A DNA stretch of 64,000 nt, taken from Chryseobacterium populi (GTDB lineage: Bacteria > Bacteroidota > Bacteroidia > Flavobacteriales > Weeksellaceae). The translations under genes and the position numbers were made by a program. Every line of letters begins with the position of its first letter. Position 1 is the stretch's first letter. The DNA is taken from positions 1-64,000 of the forward strand of contig NZ_AKJY01000018.1 of the NCBI RefSeq assembly GCF_000282115.1, written 5' to 3'. Below, piece by piece: positions 16,091 through 25,717 of the stretch. The notes under the pieces were generated by a model, which was not told the origin of the DNA, did not search any database, and saw nothing but the letters and a program-made list of their open reading frames with translations.

Positions 16091-17848
16091 TTAGTTAGTT
16101 TTTATCTGATAAGGCATTTCCATTTTTATTTCAGAATTCAGCTTTTCGCTGGTAATCTGCTGCAGGATTTCATAATTAGCCTTCCCTATTTTGTTTTTAA
16201 TCACCCTCGCTGAGATATCATCTTCATTGAAATCTTTGAAGATCTGTTCAAAAGCAGACATCTGCTTAGGATAAGAAGCCACATGATAAGATTTCAATCC
16301 CGCTTTCTGGGCTGCAAATTTCACCGCATCATTTAAAGTTCCGAGATCATCTACCAAACCTATCTGCTTCGCTCTGGTCCCGCTCCATACTCTGCCGCCG
16401 CCTACAGTATCGATCTGCTCAAAAGTCTGTTTTCTGTTTTGGGTAACGAAATGTACAAATCTCTTATAAGTACCTTCCACACTTTTTGTAATCATACTTA
16501 CTCCATAAGGGCTTACACCATTTAATGAAGAATAGTACTGCGAATTTGCATTAGTCGCAACAATATCTGAGCGTATCCCGTTTTTATTGGCAAGATCTTT
16601 AAAATAAGGAATCACCCCGAAAACTCCGATAGATCCGGTAAGTGTATTAGGTTCGGAATAAATTTTATCTGCTGCCATCGCAATATAATATCCTCCTGAT
16701 GCTGCATAATCTCCGAAAGAAACAATAAGCGGTTTTTTCTTTTTCAACTGCTGAAGCTCAAATAAAATTTCGTCAGAAGCATTGGCACTTCCTCCCGGAG
16801 AATTAATTCTGAATACCACAGCTTTTACTTTATCATCTTCCTGAAGGTCTTTGATGTATCTGATATATTTTTCAGAATAAATCTCATTATATTCATCCCC
16901 GTTATTGATGGATCCCGACGCATATAATACAGCAACTTTATCGCCTGATTTAGCATCATCGCCAGAATAAGAATTAATATATTTTCCCAATGAAATTTTA
17001 TTTAATTTATCTTCATCTTTCAGATCTAACTTAGATTTGATAAGGCGATCATATTCGGTTTTCTGGATCAGCTGATCGGCAAGTTTGTATTTCAAGCTCT
17101 GTTCCGGTATCATTCCGTACAGGCTGTCAACAATGGTCTTAAACTGAGCGGTATCAATTTTTCTTGAAGCTGCAATTCTTGTTGATGTATTTTTCCATAA
17201 ATCGTTTAAAAGAGTGCTTAACTGCTCTTTATTTTCCGGAGAAATATCATTTCTTAAAAATGGTTCTACTGCAGACTTGAATTTTCCATGACGGATCACT
17301 TCGATGCCGATTCCGTATTTATCCGCAAAATCTTTAAAGAAAGCAACTTCAGTGGCTAAGCCTTTCAGTTCAATCATTCCTGAGGGGTTTAAAAAATATT
17401 TATCTGCCACAGACCCTAAATAATAAGACATCTGTGAGGCTGTATTCCCGTAGGCATAAACAAATTTTCCGCTTTTTTTGAAATCTTCAATGGCATTCCT
17501 TAAATCATCAACCTGGGTAAGCCCTGCATACAGGTCGTCTGCTTCAATACTTATCCCTTTGATATTATCATCTGTTTTTGCTTTATTGATGGCTTCCAAT
17601 GCCTCATATAACAGAATACTTTTATTTTGATTGCTTATATCAAACAGTCCTTTTTGCTCTTCCGTAGGGCTGTCAATAATCATCGTTTTTAAATTAATTG
17701 TTAAAACCGAGTTCTTTTTCACCGTTACCGATTTATCACTACTCATAGAACTAAACACCAGCATCATAATAAAAAAGAAGAAAAATACAGCACATAGTAT
17801 GACAATTGCCACTATATTTGCCAAAACATTTTTAAAAAAACTTTTCAT
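16091..17848 (-). CDS. sppA: Signal peptide peptidase SppA (long form)
   Basis: SppA degrades leftover signal peptides at the membrane with a Ser-Lys dyad. I start at the ATG at 17848 (585 residues); an ATG at 17860 and a TTG at 17866 are possible. There is one N-terminal membrane anchor (about residues 5-27) and the two tandem S49 domains of the 67-kDa form. The catalytic Lys lies in the first domain (IRHGKFKSAVEPF) and the Ser in the second (GDYAASGGYYIAMAADKIY); NSPGGSANASDEIL and LTGSIGVFGV are also present. It is head-to-head with folK with at most 20 bp between the start codons. Confidence 0.94.
   Translation of the reverse strand: MKSFFKNVLANIVAIVILCAVFFFFFIMMLVFSSMSSDKSVTVKKNSVLTINLKTMIIDSPTEEQKGLFDISNQNKSILLYEALEAINKAKTDDNIKGISIEADDLYAGLTQVDDLRNAIEDFKKSGKFVYAYGNTASQMSYYLGSVADKYFLNPSGMIELKGLATEVAFFKDFADKYGIGIEVIRHGKFKSAVEPFLRNDISPENKEQLSTLLNDLWKNTSTRIAASRKIDTAQFKTIVDSLYGMIPEQSLKYKLADQLIQKTEYDRLIKSKLDLKDEDKLNKISLGKYINSYSGDDAKSGDKVAVLYASGSINNGDEYNEIYSEKYIRYIKDLQEDDKVKAVVFRINSPGGSANASDEILFELQQLKKKKPLIVSFGDYAASGGYYIAMAADKIYSEPNTLTGSIGVFGVIPYFKDLANKNGIRSDIVATNANSQYYSSLNGVSPYGVSMITKSVEGTYKRFVHFVTQNRKQTFEQIDTVGGGRVWSGTRAKQIGLVDDLGTLNDAVKFAAQKAGLKSYHVASYPKQMSAFEQIFKDFNEDDISARVIKNKIGKANYEILQQITSEKLNSEIKMEMPYQIKTN
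17813..17820 (+). promoter_or_regulatory. -7 box of folK inside the 5' end of sppA
   Basis: TATATTTG is an exact TAnnTTTG match, 48 nt before the folK ATG at 17869, and lies inside the sppA coding region. The divergent genes therefore have overlapping control regions. No -33 box is clear. Confidence 0.4.
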
Positions 17849-17868
17849 AAAATCAATCATTTTCAAAT

Positions 17869-18294
17869 ATGTCGCAACATGAGGTAGTTTTGTTACTCGG
17901 AAGTAATCTCGGAGACAGAAAAAAAAATTTAGAACAGGCTTTAGAAAAAATTAAATCAAAGGGTAATGAGATATTAAAAATTAGTGAATTTTTGACATCC
18001 GAACCTATAGAATTTGTCAGTTCCAATATTTTTTGTAATATTGCATCAATAATACGCACACATCTTTCACCAATTCAATTTCTTGATTTTGTTAAAAGTA
18101 TTGAAAATGAGATGGGAAGAATTAGCGATTCTAAGGTATCCGGAAGTTATAGTGACAGGATCATAGACATTGATATCGTTAGTTATGATAATTTGAATTT
18201 TGTATCAGAAAGGTTGGAAATCCCTCATAAAAAACATCTTTTTGAAAGGGAATTTTCCAGAGTATTATTAAAAGATTTTATCTATAAAACATAA
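17869..18294 (+). CDS. folK: 2-amino-4-hydroxy-6-hydroxymethyldihydropteridine pyrophosphokinase (HPPK)
   Basis: FolK transfers pyrophosphate from ATP to 6-hydroxymethyl-dihydropterin in folate synthesis. The 141-residue protein has the N-terminal VVLLLGSNLGDRKKNLEQAL motif, FLTSEPIEF, and a shortened signature around the two Mg-binding aspartates in DRIIDIDIVSYDN, followed by IPHKKHLFEREFSRVLL. It is slightly short for the family but complete. It is 10 bp upstream of the first OmpA-like gene. folB, two steps earlier in the pathway, is also in this window at 61 kb. Confidence 0.92.
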   Translation: MSQHEVVLLLGSNLGDRKKNLEQALEKIKSKGNEILKISEFLTSEPIEFVSSNIFCNIASIIRTHLSPIQFLDFVKSIENEMGRISDSKVSGSYSDRIIDIDIVSYDNLNFVSERLEIPHKKHLFEREFSRVLLKDFIYKT

Positions 18295-18304
18295 AACATA
18301 TTGT

Positions 18305-19414
18305 ATGAAATTAGGTTTATTATTATTGGCCGCACTTCCTATTGCTACTTATGCACAGGATAGTATTTCAGTAAATTCTTCGGACAAATACCCTAATACA
18401 TTCTCTTCGGGTTCAGCTAATGTTCAGCCTTTTGATAACAAGGCGAGAAGATTCAACGACTGGTCTATTTCAGTCGGAGGTGGCGCAGCATTTATGACTC
18501 ATTCTGATCTTACCTCTTTTTATGACGGTAAAGTGAACTGGGGATATAATGCTTACGTCAGCATAGACAAACAAATCTCTCATACCTTTGGTTTAAGCCT
18601 TATCTATCAAAGAGGTGAGACCAAACAAAAAGCTCAGCTTGAGGGTGCAGCCGGACAAGCTGCAGGAGTAGGTGTTGCTGACACGAAGTACAACCAGATT
18701 GCTTTGATGGGAGATGTAAATTTCTCAAATCTTTTAAGAAGAGTTGACAACCACTCTCCTTACAGATGGGCATTACATGGGTATGCAGGTATCGGAGTTC
18801 AGGGGTATAATACCTCTTTGCACGACAACAATGAATTCAGATGGAGCACTACTCCACACAGAATCCCGTTATTCATTAAACAGGATCTTGACATTAACTC
18901 AATCTTCTACCAATTTGGTGTTGGTTTGAAGTATAAAGTTTCAAAACTTGTTGATATTGAAGCAAGAACAATGTATATCCTTAGTGGTGATGACGAGTTT
19001 GATGGTGGTGGTTGGTCCGGACCCGCAGATTACGATCCGGCATCAAAAGTTTCCAAATATAACATGATCAATAAGCACAGATCTGATAATATGTGGACTG
19101 TGAATTTAGGGGTATCATTCAAACTTGGAAAACATCTTTCTCACTTAGCTTGGCATGATCCTTTACAGGAAGCTTACTACAGAACTAATGTACTTGAAAA
19201 TGCAACAACAGATTTTGTAGTTTGCGAAAAAGGAGATAACGATAACGACGGTGTATGTGATGACTGGGATAGAGAGCTGAATACTCCTGCAGGAGCAAGA
19301 GTAGATGGCGCCGGTGTTGCATTGGATATGGATCTTGATGGAGTTATCGACCTATACGACAAATGCGTAACCGTTCCCGGACCAGCTGACAACAACGGCT
19401 GTCCTACCAAATAA
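18305..19414 (+). CDS. OmpA-like outer membrane beta-barrel protein without the OmpA domain
   Basis: This 369-residue protein is the first of three tandem paralogs. It has a signal peptide (about residues 1-17), an outer membrane barrel rich in alternating aromatic strands (about 50-280), and a calcium-binding type 3 thrombospondin-like stretch (GDNDNDGVCDDWD, DMDLDGVIDLYDKC). It stops right after the GPADNNGCP motif and so lacks the peptidoglycan-binding OmpA C-terminal domain present in the next two copies. It may be a natural short form or a truncation. It follows folK after 10 bp and precedes a hairpin at 19441-19480. Confidence 0.88.
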   Translation: MKLGLLLLAALPIATYAQDSISVNSSDKYPNTFSSGSANVQPFDNKARRFNDWSISVGGGAAFMTHSDLTSFYDGKVNWGYNAYVSIDKQISHTFGLSLIYQRGETKQKAQLEGAAGQAAGVGVADTKYNQIALMGDVNFSNLLRRVDNHSPYRWALHGYAGIGVQGYNTSLHDNNEFRWSTTPHRIPLFIKQDLDINSIFYQFGVGLKYKVSKLVDIEARTMYILSGDDEFDGGGWSGPADYDPASKVSKYNMINKHRSDNMWTVNLGVSFKLGKHLSHLAWHDPLQEAYYRTNVLENATTDFVVCEKGDNDNDGVCDDWDRELNTPAGARVDGAGVALDMDLDGVIDLYDKCVTVPGPADNNGCPTK

Positions 19415-19440
19415 TAAACAAACACATATTATACAAAATT

Positions 19441-19480
19441 AAACTATCGGGTTAGTTAAAAAACTGACCCTATAGTTTCT
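19441..19480 (+). terminator. Hairpin between the first and second OmpA-like genes
   Basis: Arms 19441-19456 and 19463-19478 pair with two mismatches around an A-rich loop. The T-run after it is weak. It could be a leaky terminator or an mRNA-stabilising structure. Confidence 0.4.
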
Positions 19481-19496
19481 GTTCAAACACAACACT

Positions 19497-21029
19497 ATGA
19501 AATTAAATTTTGCAATTGTGGCATTAGCATTAGCTGTGCCAACGGCTTCACTTGCCCAAGATTCCCTAGCTGTTTCTAATGGCGGATATCCCAATACATT
19601 CTCATCAGGATCTGCTGATGTTTCTCCCTTCACTCAACAATCTAAAAGATTTAATGACTGGTCTGTTTCAATAGGTGCGGGTGTACCTCTTCTACAGTCT
19701 GCAGATTTAACATCTATAAAGAATGGGAACGGGAAAAATCTTTTTGGTTATTCTGCCTATGTAAGTATTGATAAAGCCATTACCCATGCTTTTGGCATTA
19801 AATTACAATATGACAGAGGTGAAACAAAACAGGGCTGGTTCAATACTAAAGATTCTGCACCGTCAGGAATGCCTTACCAGGAAGTAGCTGCCAGAACCCA
19901 GTATGATGCAATCTCATTATTAGGAGATATCAACTTTTCAAACCTTTTGAGAAGAGTAGATAATCACTCTCCTTACAGATGGGCGCTTCACGGGTATGCA
20001 GGTATCGGTACATTGGCTTACAGAGCTTACCAAAAAGGAGCTAATAACAAACAGGCATTAATGACTGAGGTTAAACCTTTCAAATTTAACTCATTATTCG
20101 GTCAGGTTGGTACAGGCCTTAAATTCAAAGTCAATAACAGAATTGATCTTGAAGGAAGAGTAATGTATGTCATCACCGGTGATGATGAATTCGATGGTGG
20201 AGGGGCACAATACAGTGCTGTTAACCAACGTGAAGAAAATACTTCAGACAACTTTTTCAACGCAACCTTAGGAGCTTCATTGAAATTGGGAAAACACGGG
20301 TCTCACTTAATGTGGCATGACCCGCTACAGGAAATCTATTACAAATTAGATGTTTTAGCTAACAGAAAACAGGACGTTGATTTGTGTAAAAGAGGAGATC
20401 TTGATAAAGATGCCATCTGTGATGACTGGGACAGACAGCTTGATACACCTGCAGGAGCAAGAGTGGATGGCGCCGGTGTAGCTCTTGATGCAGATTTGGA
20501 TGGTGTAATCGACCTTTACGACAAGTGTGTTACGGTTCCCGGACCTGCTGAAAACAATGGTTGCCCAATAGTAAAAGACAATCATCAAACAGCAACTGTA
20601 GTAGAGCAGGAGCTTAAAGATGTTTACTTTAACTTCAATAAAGCTACTATCAGACCTGAGTCTAATGATAGATTAGATCAAGCTGCAAAAATAATTAAAG
20701 AAAATGGTGGTAATTATTTACTTACAGGCCACACAGATATTAAAGGAAGCCCTGCTTATAACTTAAAACTTTCCCAGGAAAGAGCCGCCGCCGTAGTAGC
20801 TGCTTTGGAAAACAGAGGAGTTTCTTTAAACTCACTTAAATCCAGAGGAGTTGGGTCTGCGGAAGCTAAATTCCCGGCAACTGCCAGCGATGAAGAAAGA
20901 TTGGCAGACAGAAAAGTTACAGTACGCTTTATTGAAAACAGTTCGGAGTGGGAAGCGATGAAGAAGAAAGATTATGAGGAAGCTCCTGTAAAAAAGTCGA
21001 TAAAAAAATCGTCAGGTAAAAGAAAATAA
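19497..21029 (+). CDS. OmpA family outer membrane protein (second of three)
   Basis: The 510-residue protein has a signal peptide, an N-terminal beta barrel, a thrombospondin type 3-like calcium-binding linker (GDLDKDAICDDWD, DADLDGVIDLYDKC) and a C-terminal OmpA domain (about residues 375-480) with the peptidoglycan-binding pattern TGHTDIKGSPAYNLKLSQER and DRKVTVRF. A Lys-rich tail follows (residues 485-510). OmpA proteins link the outer membrane to the cell wall. Long segments are identical at DNA level to the third copy at a constant offset of 1722 bp. Confidence 0.93.
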   Translation: MKLNFAIVALALAVPTASLAQDSLAVSNGGYPNTFSSGSADVSPFTQQSKRFNDWSVSIGAGVPLLQSADLTSIKNGNGKNLFGYSAYVSIDKAITHAFGIKLQYDRGETKQGWFNTKDSAPSGMPYQEVAARTQYDAISLLGDINFSNLLRRVDNHSPYRWALHGYAGIGTLAYRAYQKGANNKQALMTEVKPFKFNSLFGQVGTGLKFKVNNRIDLEGRVMYVITGDDEFDGGGAQYSAVNQREENTSDNFFNATLGASLKLGKHGSHLMWHDPLQEIYYKLDVLANRKQDVDLCKRGDLDKDAICDDWDRQLDTPAGARVDGAGVALDADLDGVIDLYDKCVTVPGPAENNGCPIVKDNHQTATVVEQELKDVYFNFNKATIRPESNDRLDQAAKIIKENGGNYLLTGHTDIKGSPAYNLKLSQERAAAVVAALENRGVSLNSLKSRGVGSAEAKFPATASDEERLADRKVTVRFIENSSEWEAMKKKDYEEAPVKKSIKKSSGKRK

Positions 21030-21042
21030 TTTCTTATAAATT

Positions 21043-21080
21043 AAATGGCCGGAAAGTTTTTTTCCGGCCTATTTATTTTT
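21043..21080 (+). terminator. Terminator after the second OmpA-like gene
   Basis: GGCCGGAAA (21047-21055) pairs with TTTCCGGCC (21061-21069) and is followed by a T-rich tract. It separates the second and third porin genes. Confidence 0.75.
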
Positions 21081-21148
21081 TTATCTTTCAGGAATGATTT
21101 TTTTTTCCTAAATTTATATAATTTTCTGAACGAAGGTTATATAATTTA

Positions 21149-21179
21149 TTGGTATTTAAGAATAGAAAACTTACTTTTG
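21149..21179 (+). promoter_or_regulatory. Promoter of the third OmpA-like gene
   Basis: TTG (21149-21151), a 20-nt spacer and TACTTTTG (21172-21179) form a near-perfect Bacteroidetes promoter, giving a leader of about 35 nt before the ATG at 21219. A strong promoter fits an abundant porin. Confidence 0.65.
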
Positions 21180-21218
21180 CATAATAAATCATTTAATTAA
21201 CTAAATAAAAAATACACT

Positions 21219-22667
21219 ATGAAATTAAGTTTAGCAATTGTAGCACTAGCATTAGCTGTTCCAACAGCTTCTTTTGCACAAGACTCAACGGCAGTTTCAA
21301 ATGGAGAATATCCGAACACGTTTTCTTCGGGCTCTGCCAATGTTTCTCCTTTTACCCAACAATCTAAAAGATTTAATGATTGGGCAATTTCAATAGGTGC
21401 CGGCGTACCGCTTATGCAGTCTGCTGATTTAACATCTATAAAGAATGGGAACGGGAAAAACCTTTTCGGGTATTCTGCATATGTAAGTATCGATAAAGCC
21501 ATTACCCATGCTTTTGGTCTTAAATTACAATATGACAGAGGAGAAACAAGACAAGGTTGGTTCAGTACTAAAGATTCTGCACCGTCAGGAATGCCTTACC
21601 AGGAAGTAGCTGCCAGAACCCAGTATGATGCAATCTCATTATTGGGGGATATCAACTTTTCAAACCTTTTGAGAAGAGTAGATAACCACTCTCCTTACAG
21701 ATGGGCACTTCACGGGTATGCAGGTATCGGTACATTGGCTTACAGAGCTTACCAAAAAGGGGCTAATAACAAGCAGGCATTAATGACTGAGGTTAAGCCT
21801 TTTAAATTTAATTCATTATTCGGTCAGGTTGGTACAGGTCTTAAATTCAAAGTTAATAACAGAATTGACATTGAAGGAAGGGTAATGTACGTAATTTCCG
21901 GTGATGATGAATTCGATGGTGGAGGAGCACAATACAGTGCTGTTAACCAACGTGAAGAAAATACTTCAGACAATTTCTTCAACACAACTTTAGGGGTTTC
22001 GTTGAAATTGGGAAAACACGAGTCTCACTTAATGTGGCATGACCCGTTACAGGAAATCTATTACAAATTAGATGTTTTAGCTAATAAAAACCAGGATATC
22101 GAAGTTTGTAAAAAAGGAGATGCTGATAATGACGGAGTTTGTGACGATTGGGACAGACAACTTGATACTCCTGCAGGAGCAAGAGTGGATGGTGCCGGTG
22201 TAGCTCTTGATACTGATCTGGATGGTGTAATCGACCTTTACGACAAGTGTGTTACAGTTCCCGGACCTGTTGAAAACAACGGTTGTCCTACAACGACTAC
22301 AGGGCCTGTAAAAGAAACGGAAAGAACATTGGAAGGAATTGAATTTGATTTAAATTCTGACAGAATCTTACCTTCAAACACACCGATCCTTAACAACGCT
22401 GTTGGTTATATCAATTCTTCAGAAGGTTCTTACAATGTAGTAGGAGCTACCGATACAAGAGGAACTGATGCTTACAACCAGAAACTATCTGAAAGAAGAG
22501 CAAATAACGTTAAAGATTATTTAATCAAAAACGGTGTTCAGACAGGTAAACTTAACGCTATAGGTAAAGGTGAAAAAGACCTTAAATATCCTGAGTGTGA
22601 ACCAGCTACAAAATGTCCTGAATGGAAAAACAGAGCAAACAGAAGAGTTTACTTTGAAGCAAAATAA
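21219..22667 (+). CDS. OmpA family outer membrane protein (third of three)
   Basis: The 482-residue protein has a signal peptide, a beta barrel, a calcium-binding linker (GDADNDGVCDDWD, DTDLDGVIDLYDKC) and a C-terminal OmpA domain with GATDTRGTDAYNQKLSERRA and RANRRVYFEAK. An insert with two extra Cys (PECEPATKCPEW) lies near the end. It has its own promoter and terminator. Its barrel is almost identical to that of the second copy, while the OmpA domains differ, which suggests gene conversion or selection for the barrel. Confidence 0.93.
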   Translation: MKLSLAIVALALAVPTASFAQDSTAVSNGEYPNTFSSGSANVSPFTQQSKRFNDWAISIGAGVPLMQSADLTSIKNGNGKNLFGYSAYVSIDKAITHAFGLKLQYDRGETRQGWFSTKDSAPSGMPYQEVAARTQYDAISLLGDINFSNLLRRVDNHSPYRWALHGYAGIGTLAYRAYQKGANNKQALMTEVKPFKFNSLFGQVGTGLKFKVNNRIDIEGRVMYVISGDDEFDGGGAQYSAVNQREENTSDNFFNTTLGVSLKLGKHESHLMWHDPLQEIYYKLDVLANKNQDIEVCKKGDADNDGVCDDWDRQLDTPAGARVDGAGVALDTDLDGVIDLYDKCVTVPGPVENNGCPTTTTGPVKETERTLEGIEFDLNSDRILPSNTPILNNAVGYINSSEGSYNVVGATDTRGTDAYNQKLSERRANNVKDYLIKNGVQTGKLNAIGKGEKDLKYPECEPATKCPEWKNRANRRVYFEAK

Positions 22668-22690
22668 TAAACTAATTATTTATTTATATA

Positions 22691-22718
22691 AAAGTCACGC
22701 AATGCGTGACTTTTTTTG
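22691..22718 (+). terminator. Terminator after the third OmpA-like gene
   Basis: AAAGTCACGCA (22691-22701) pairs with TGCGTGACTTT (22703-22713), followed by a T-run. Confidence 0.8.
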
Positions 22719-22745
22719 TTATATTTCTTTCCTTATTTTTACGCC

Positions 22746-24653
22746 ATGATTTCTTCACAAGACTTTCACCAGCTAAAATACAGAACTCTTAAACATTTTT
22801 GGGGCTATGATCAGTTCAGAGATTCACAGGAAGAAATTATCAATTCTGTGCTCAACGAAAAAGATACTCTCGTTCTCCTACCTACAGGAGCAGGGAAATC
22901 GCTATGCTATCAGCTTCCGGCCTTATTAAAAGAAGGGGTTTGTATTGTTATCTCTCCATTACTGGCCCTGATGAAAGACCAGGTAAATCAGCTTAAATTT
23001 CGGGGTATTGAAGCAGAATATTTGTCATCAGAGCTCGATGAATTTGATGCTGAAGTAATTTATAACAGATGCAAAGACGGTCTGACAAAGCTTCTTTATA
23101 TTTCACCTGAAAGGCTTACCAATACTCAGTTCCTGCAAAATATTGAAGAAACTCAAATGTCTTTTATAGCAGTAGACGAAGCACACTGTATCTCCGAATG
23201 GGGACAGGATTTCCGTCCAAGCTATCAGAATATAAAAGAATTCAGAAGAAATAATCCTGAGATTCATTGCCTGGCTTTAACAGCAACTGCCACGCCGAAA
23301 GTTCTGGAAGAGATTAAATCTAAACTTGAGCTCAGGAAACCGGAGGTTTTTCAGAAAAGTTTTAAAAGGGAAAACATTAAAATTTACACCGAAGAAGTCT
23401 CCGATAAATTCCAGCGTGTTTATACAATTTTAAAATATACACAGGATTCCGGAATTGTTTATGTCCGCTCCAGGAAAGAGGCAGAATTACTTACTGAGTT
23501 TCTTCACAATAATCAATTGAAACATGTTGATTTTTTCCATGCCGGATTAACGACAAAGGAAAAAAACATCAAACAGCAAATTTGGAATAATAGCAACAGT
23601 AATGTTTTGATTTCCACGAATGCCTTCGGCATGGGAATCGATAAAGATAATGTACGTTTCGTAATCCATTATTCGCCTTCTCCTTCACTGGAAAATTATT
23701 ATCAGGAAATAGGAAGGGCAGGAAGAGACGGAAAAAAGAGCTTTGCTTTTCTACTCTGGAATCAACAGGAAATTTTAAACTTTGACCAGATCTTAAAAAA
23801 TCAGATTCCCAATAAAGTCGAATTTCTGAAAATTGTTACCTACCTCTACTCTATTTTCCAGGTTGCAGAAAATGAGCTGCCAGAAAAGGTCTTTCAGCTG
23901 AATACTACAGGAATCCAGAATTTCACCAGGCTCTCAAAGGCAAAAATTAAAAATGTCCTGAATTTCCTCCACAACCAGGAAATCATCTACTATAACGACA
24001 ATAAAAGTTTATCTTCTTTACAACTACTGATGCAGGCTGATGAAATTGATCAGTTGCCCCATAAAGACAGTTATTTTATAGAGCTTCTTCTCCGCACGGT
24101 TTCAGGTATTACAACCCATAAAGTCATGTTCAGTGAACAAAACGTCAGTAATAAAATCGGAGTAAGTGTTCATTTAATTAAAGAACGTCTTAAAGAACTG
24201 CAACAGAAAAACTATGTAGAATATGTTGATGGAGCTTTATCCAGCGTAAAATTTTTAAAACCAAGGGATGAAAGAATCATTAACAGTGCTTACTGGAAAC
24301 TTTTCGAGCATATTCAAAAAACCAAAATTCAGAAATGGGAAGAAATGAAATTTTACATAGAAAATAATGACTATTGTAAAATGAAACTTATTCTTTCCTA
24401 TTTTGGAGAGAAAAACTCTAAAAACTGTGGACAGTGTTCAGTCTGCGAAAAGAATAAACGATCCATCTTCGGAAAAAATGTTTCGGCACAGATCATCAAA
24501 TTATTAACGAAGAAGCCTGCTACTATTGAAGAGCTTTCCGTACAGCTAAGCTATCAGTCAAAAGAGAGCATTTTAGAAAACCTTATTTTCCTCCTGGATT
24601 CAGGTAAAATAAAAATGCTGAACTTCAGGACTTACGCGTTGAATCATGAGTAA
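22746..24653 (+). CDS. recQ: RecQ-family ATP-dependent DNA helicase
   Basis: The start is the ATG at 22746 (635 residues); a TTG ten codons earlier lies in the preceding terminator and is unlikely. RecQ helicases unwind DNA 3' to 5' in repair and recombination. Visible motifs are FRDSQEEIINSVL, Walker A LPTGAGKSLCYQLPAL (about residues 44-59), the DEAH box AVDEAHCISEWGQDF, TATAT, and motif VI YYQEIGRAGRDGK. A zinc-binding Cys cluster (NCGQCSVCEKNK) lies near residue 565. At this length it lacks a clear HRDC domain, as in the shorter flavobacterial RecQ type. Confidence 0.93.
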   Translation: MISSQDFHQLKYRTLKHFWGYDQFRDSQEEIINSVLNEKDTLVLLPTGAGKSLCYQLPALLKEGVCIVISPLLALMKDQVNQLKFRGIEAEYLSSELDEFDAEVIYNRCKDGLTKLLYISPERLTNTQFLQNIEETQMSFIAVDEAHCISEWGQDFRPSYQNIKEFRRNNPEIHCLALTATATPKVLEEIKSKLELRKPEVFQKSFKRENIKIYTEEVSDKFQRVYTILKYTQDSGIVYVRSRKEAELLTEFLHNNQLKHVDFFHAGLTTKEKNIKQQIWNNSNSNVLISTNAFGMGIDKDNVRFVIHYSPSPSLENYYQEIGRAGRDGKKSFAFLLWNQQEILNFDQILKNQIPNKVEFLKIVTYLYSIFQVAENELPEKVFQLNTTGIQNFTRLSKAKIKNVLNFLHNQEIIYYNDNKSLSSLQLLMQADEIDQLPHKDSYFIELLLRTVSGITTHKVMFSEQNVSNKIGVSVHLIKERLKELQQKNYVEYVDGALSSVKFLKPRDERIINSAYWKLFEHIQKTKIQKWEEMKFYIENNDYCKMKLILSYFGEKNSKNCGQCSVCEKNKRSIFGKNVSAQIIKLLTKKPATIEELSVQLSYQSKESILENLIFLLDSGKIKMLNFRTYALNHE

Positions 24654-24757
24654 TGAGTGATAGGTAATGAATGATAATTGATAAATGCCGGATAACAAAT
24701 ACTCATTCATCTTTTAATTCTTTAATATTTTAATTTTTAAATGATTTAAAAGACTCC

Positions 24758-24765
24758 TATCTTTG
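24758..24765 (+). promoter_or_regulatory. -7 box of fmt, only 4 nt from the start codon
   Basis: TATCTTTG (exact TAnnTTTG) ends at 24765 and the ATG is at 24770. Transcription starting about 5-7 nt after the box would give a leaderless or nearly leaderless mRNA. Confidence 0.5.
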
Positions 24766-24769
24766 CAGA

Positions 24770-25717
24770 ATGAAATCACTGAAAGTCGTTTTTTTAGGAA
24801 CTCCCGAGTTTGCAAAAACCTCATTGGAAGCCGTTCATCAGTCACATCATGAAATAGTAGGCGTTGTAACCGTTGCTGACAAAGCAAGCGGACGTGGGCA
24901 GAAGATAAACCAGTCTCCTGTGAAAATATTTGCTGTAGAAAATAATCTTCCTGTTTTTCAGCCCGAAAAACTGAGGAATCCTGAATTTTTAGAAGCGCTC
25001 AGAAAGCTGGACGCTGATGTTTTCATCGTAGTCGCTTTCAGAATGATGCCTAAAATCCTTTTTGAGATGCCTAAAATGGGAACATTCAATCTTCATGCAT
25101 CATTACTTCCCGATTACAGGGGAGCTGCCCCGATTAATTATGCAGTGATCAATGGAGAAGAAAAAACAGGTGCAACGACTTTCTTCATTAACGAAAAAAT
25201 AGATGAAGGCAATATTCTGCTTCAGGAAGAGCTGGAAGTTCTGCCTGATGAGAATGCAGGAAGCCTTCATGACAGACTCATGGAAATGGGCTCGAAATTA
25301 GTTGTAAAAACCCTTGACGGGCTTGCTGAAAATTCCATTCAGGAAAAACCTCAGCCACAGGTTGAACATCCTAAAAATGCTTATAAAATATTTAAAGAAG
25401 ATACCCGGATAGACTGGACAAAAAGCTCAAAGGAAGTTCATCAGTTTATCCTCGGTATGTCTCCTTATCCTGCAGCTTTCACTACTTTAAAAATAGGTGA
25501 AGAAGAAAAAGGACTGAAAATATTCGGTGGAAAATTTGAAATTTCAAATCATGGTCAAACAGCAGGTACTTTGAATATTTCAAAAAATGATTTTAAAATC
25601 TATACCAATGACGGAGTTTATTTTCCTTCAGAATTACAATTAGAAGGAAAAAAAAGAATGAATATCAAAGATTTTCTGAACGGTTTCAGAAATTTCGACG
25701 AAATAAAAATGGCCTGA
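24770..25717 (+). CDS. fmt: Methionyl-tRNA formyltransferase
   Basis: Fmt formylates Met-tRNA(fMet) with 10-formyl-THF for translation initiation. The 315 residues include the N-terminal VVFLGTPEFAKTSLEAV, RMMPKILFEMPKMGTFNLHA, the catalytic region HASLLPDYRGAAPINYAVIN with the conserved Asn-His-Asp set (N/H in FNLHAS, D in KIDEGNILLQ), and the C-terminal tRNA-binding domain with MSPYPAAFT. Its stop codon is part of the stem of the following terminator. Confidence 0.97.
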   Translation: MKSLKVVFLGTPEFAKTSLEAVHQSHHEIVGVVTVADKASGRGQKINQSPVKIFAVENNLPVFQPEKLRNPEFLEALRKLDADVFIVVAFRMMPKILFEMPKMGTFNLHASLLPDYRGAAPINYAVINGEEKTGATTFFINEKIDEGNILLQEELEVLPDENAGSLHDRLMEMGSKLVVKTLDGLAENSIQEKPQPQVEHPKNAYKIFKEDTRIDWTKSSKEVHQFILGMSPYPAAFTTLKIGEEEKGLKIFGGKFEISNHGQTAGTLNISKNDFKIYTNDGVYFPSELQLEGKKRMNIKDFLNGFRNFDEIKMA

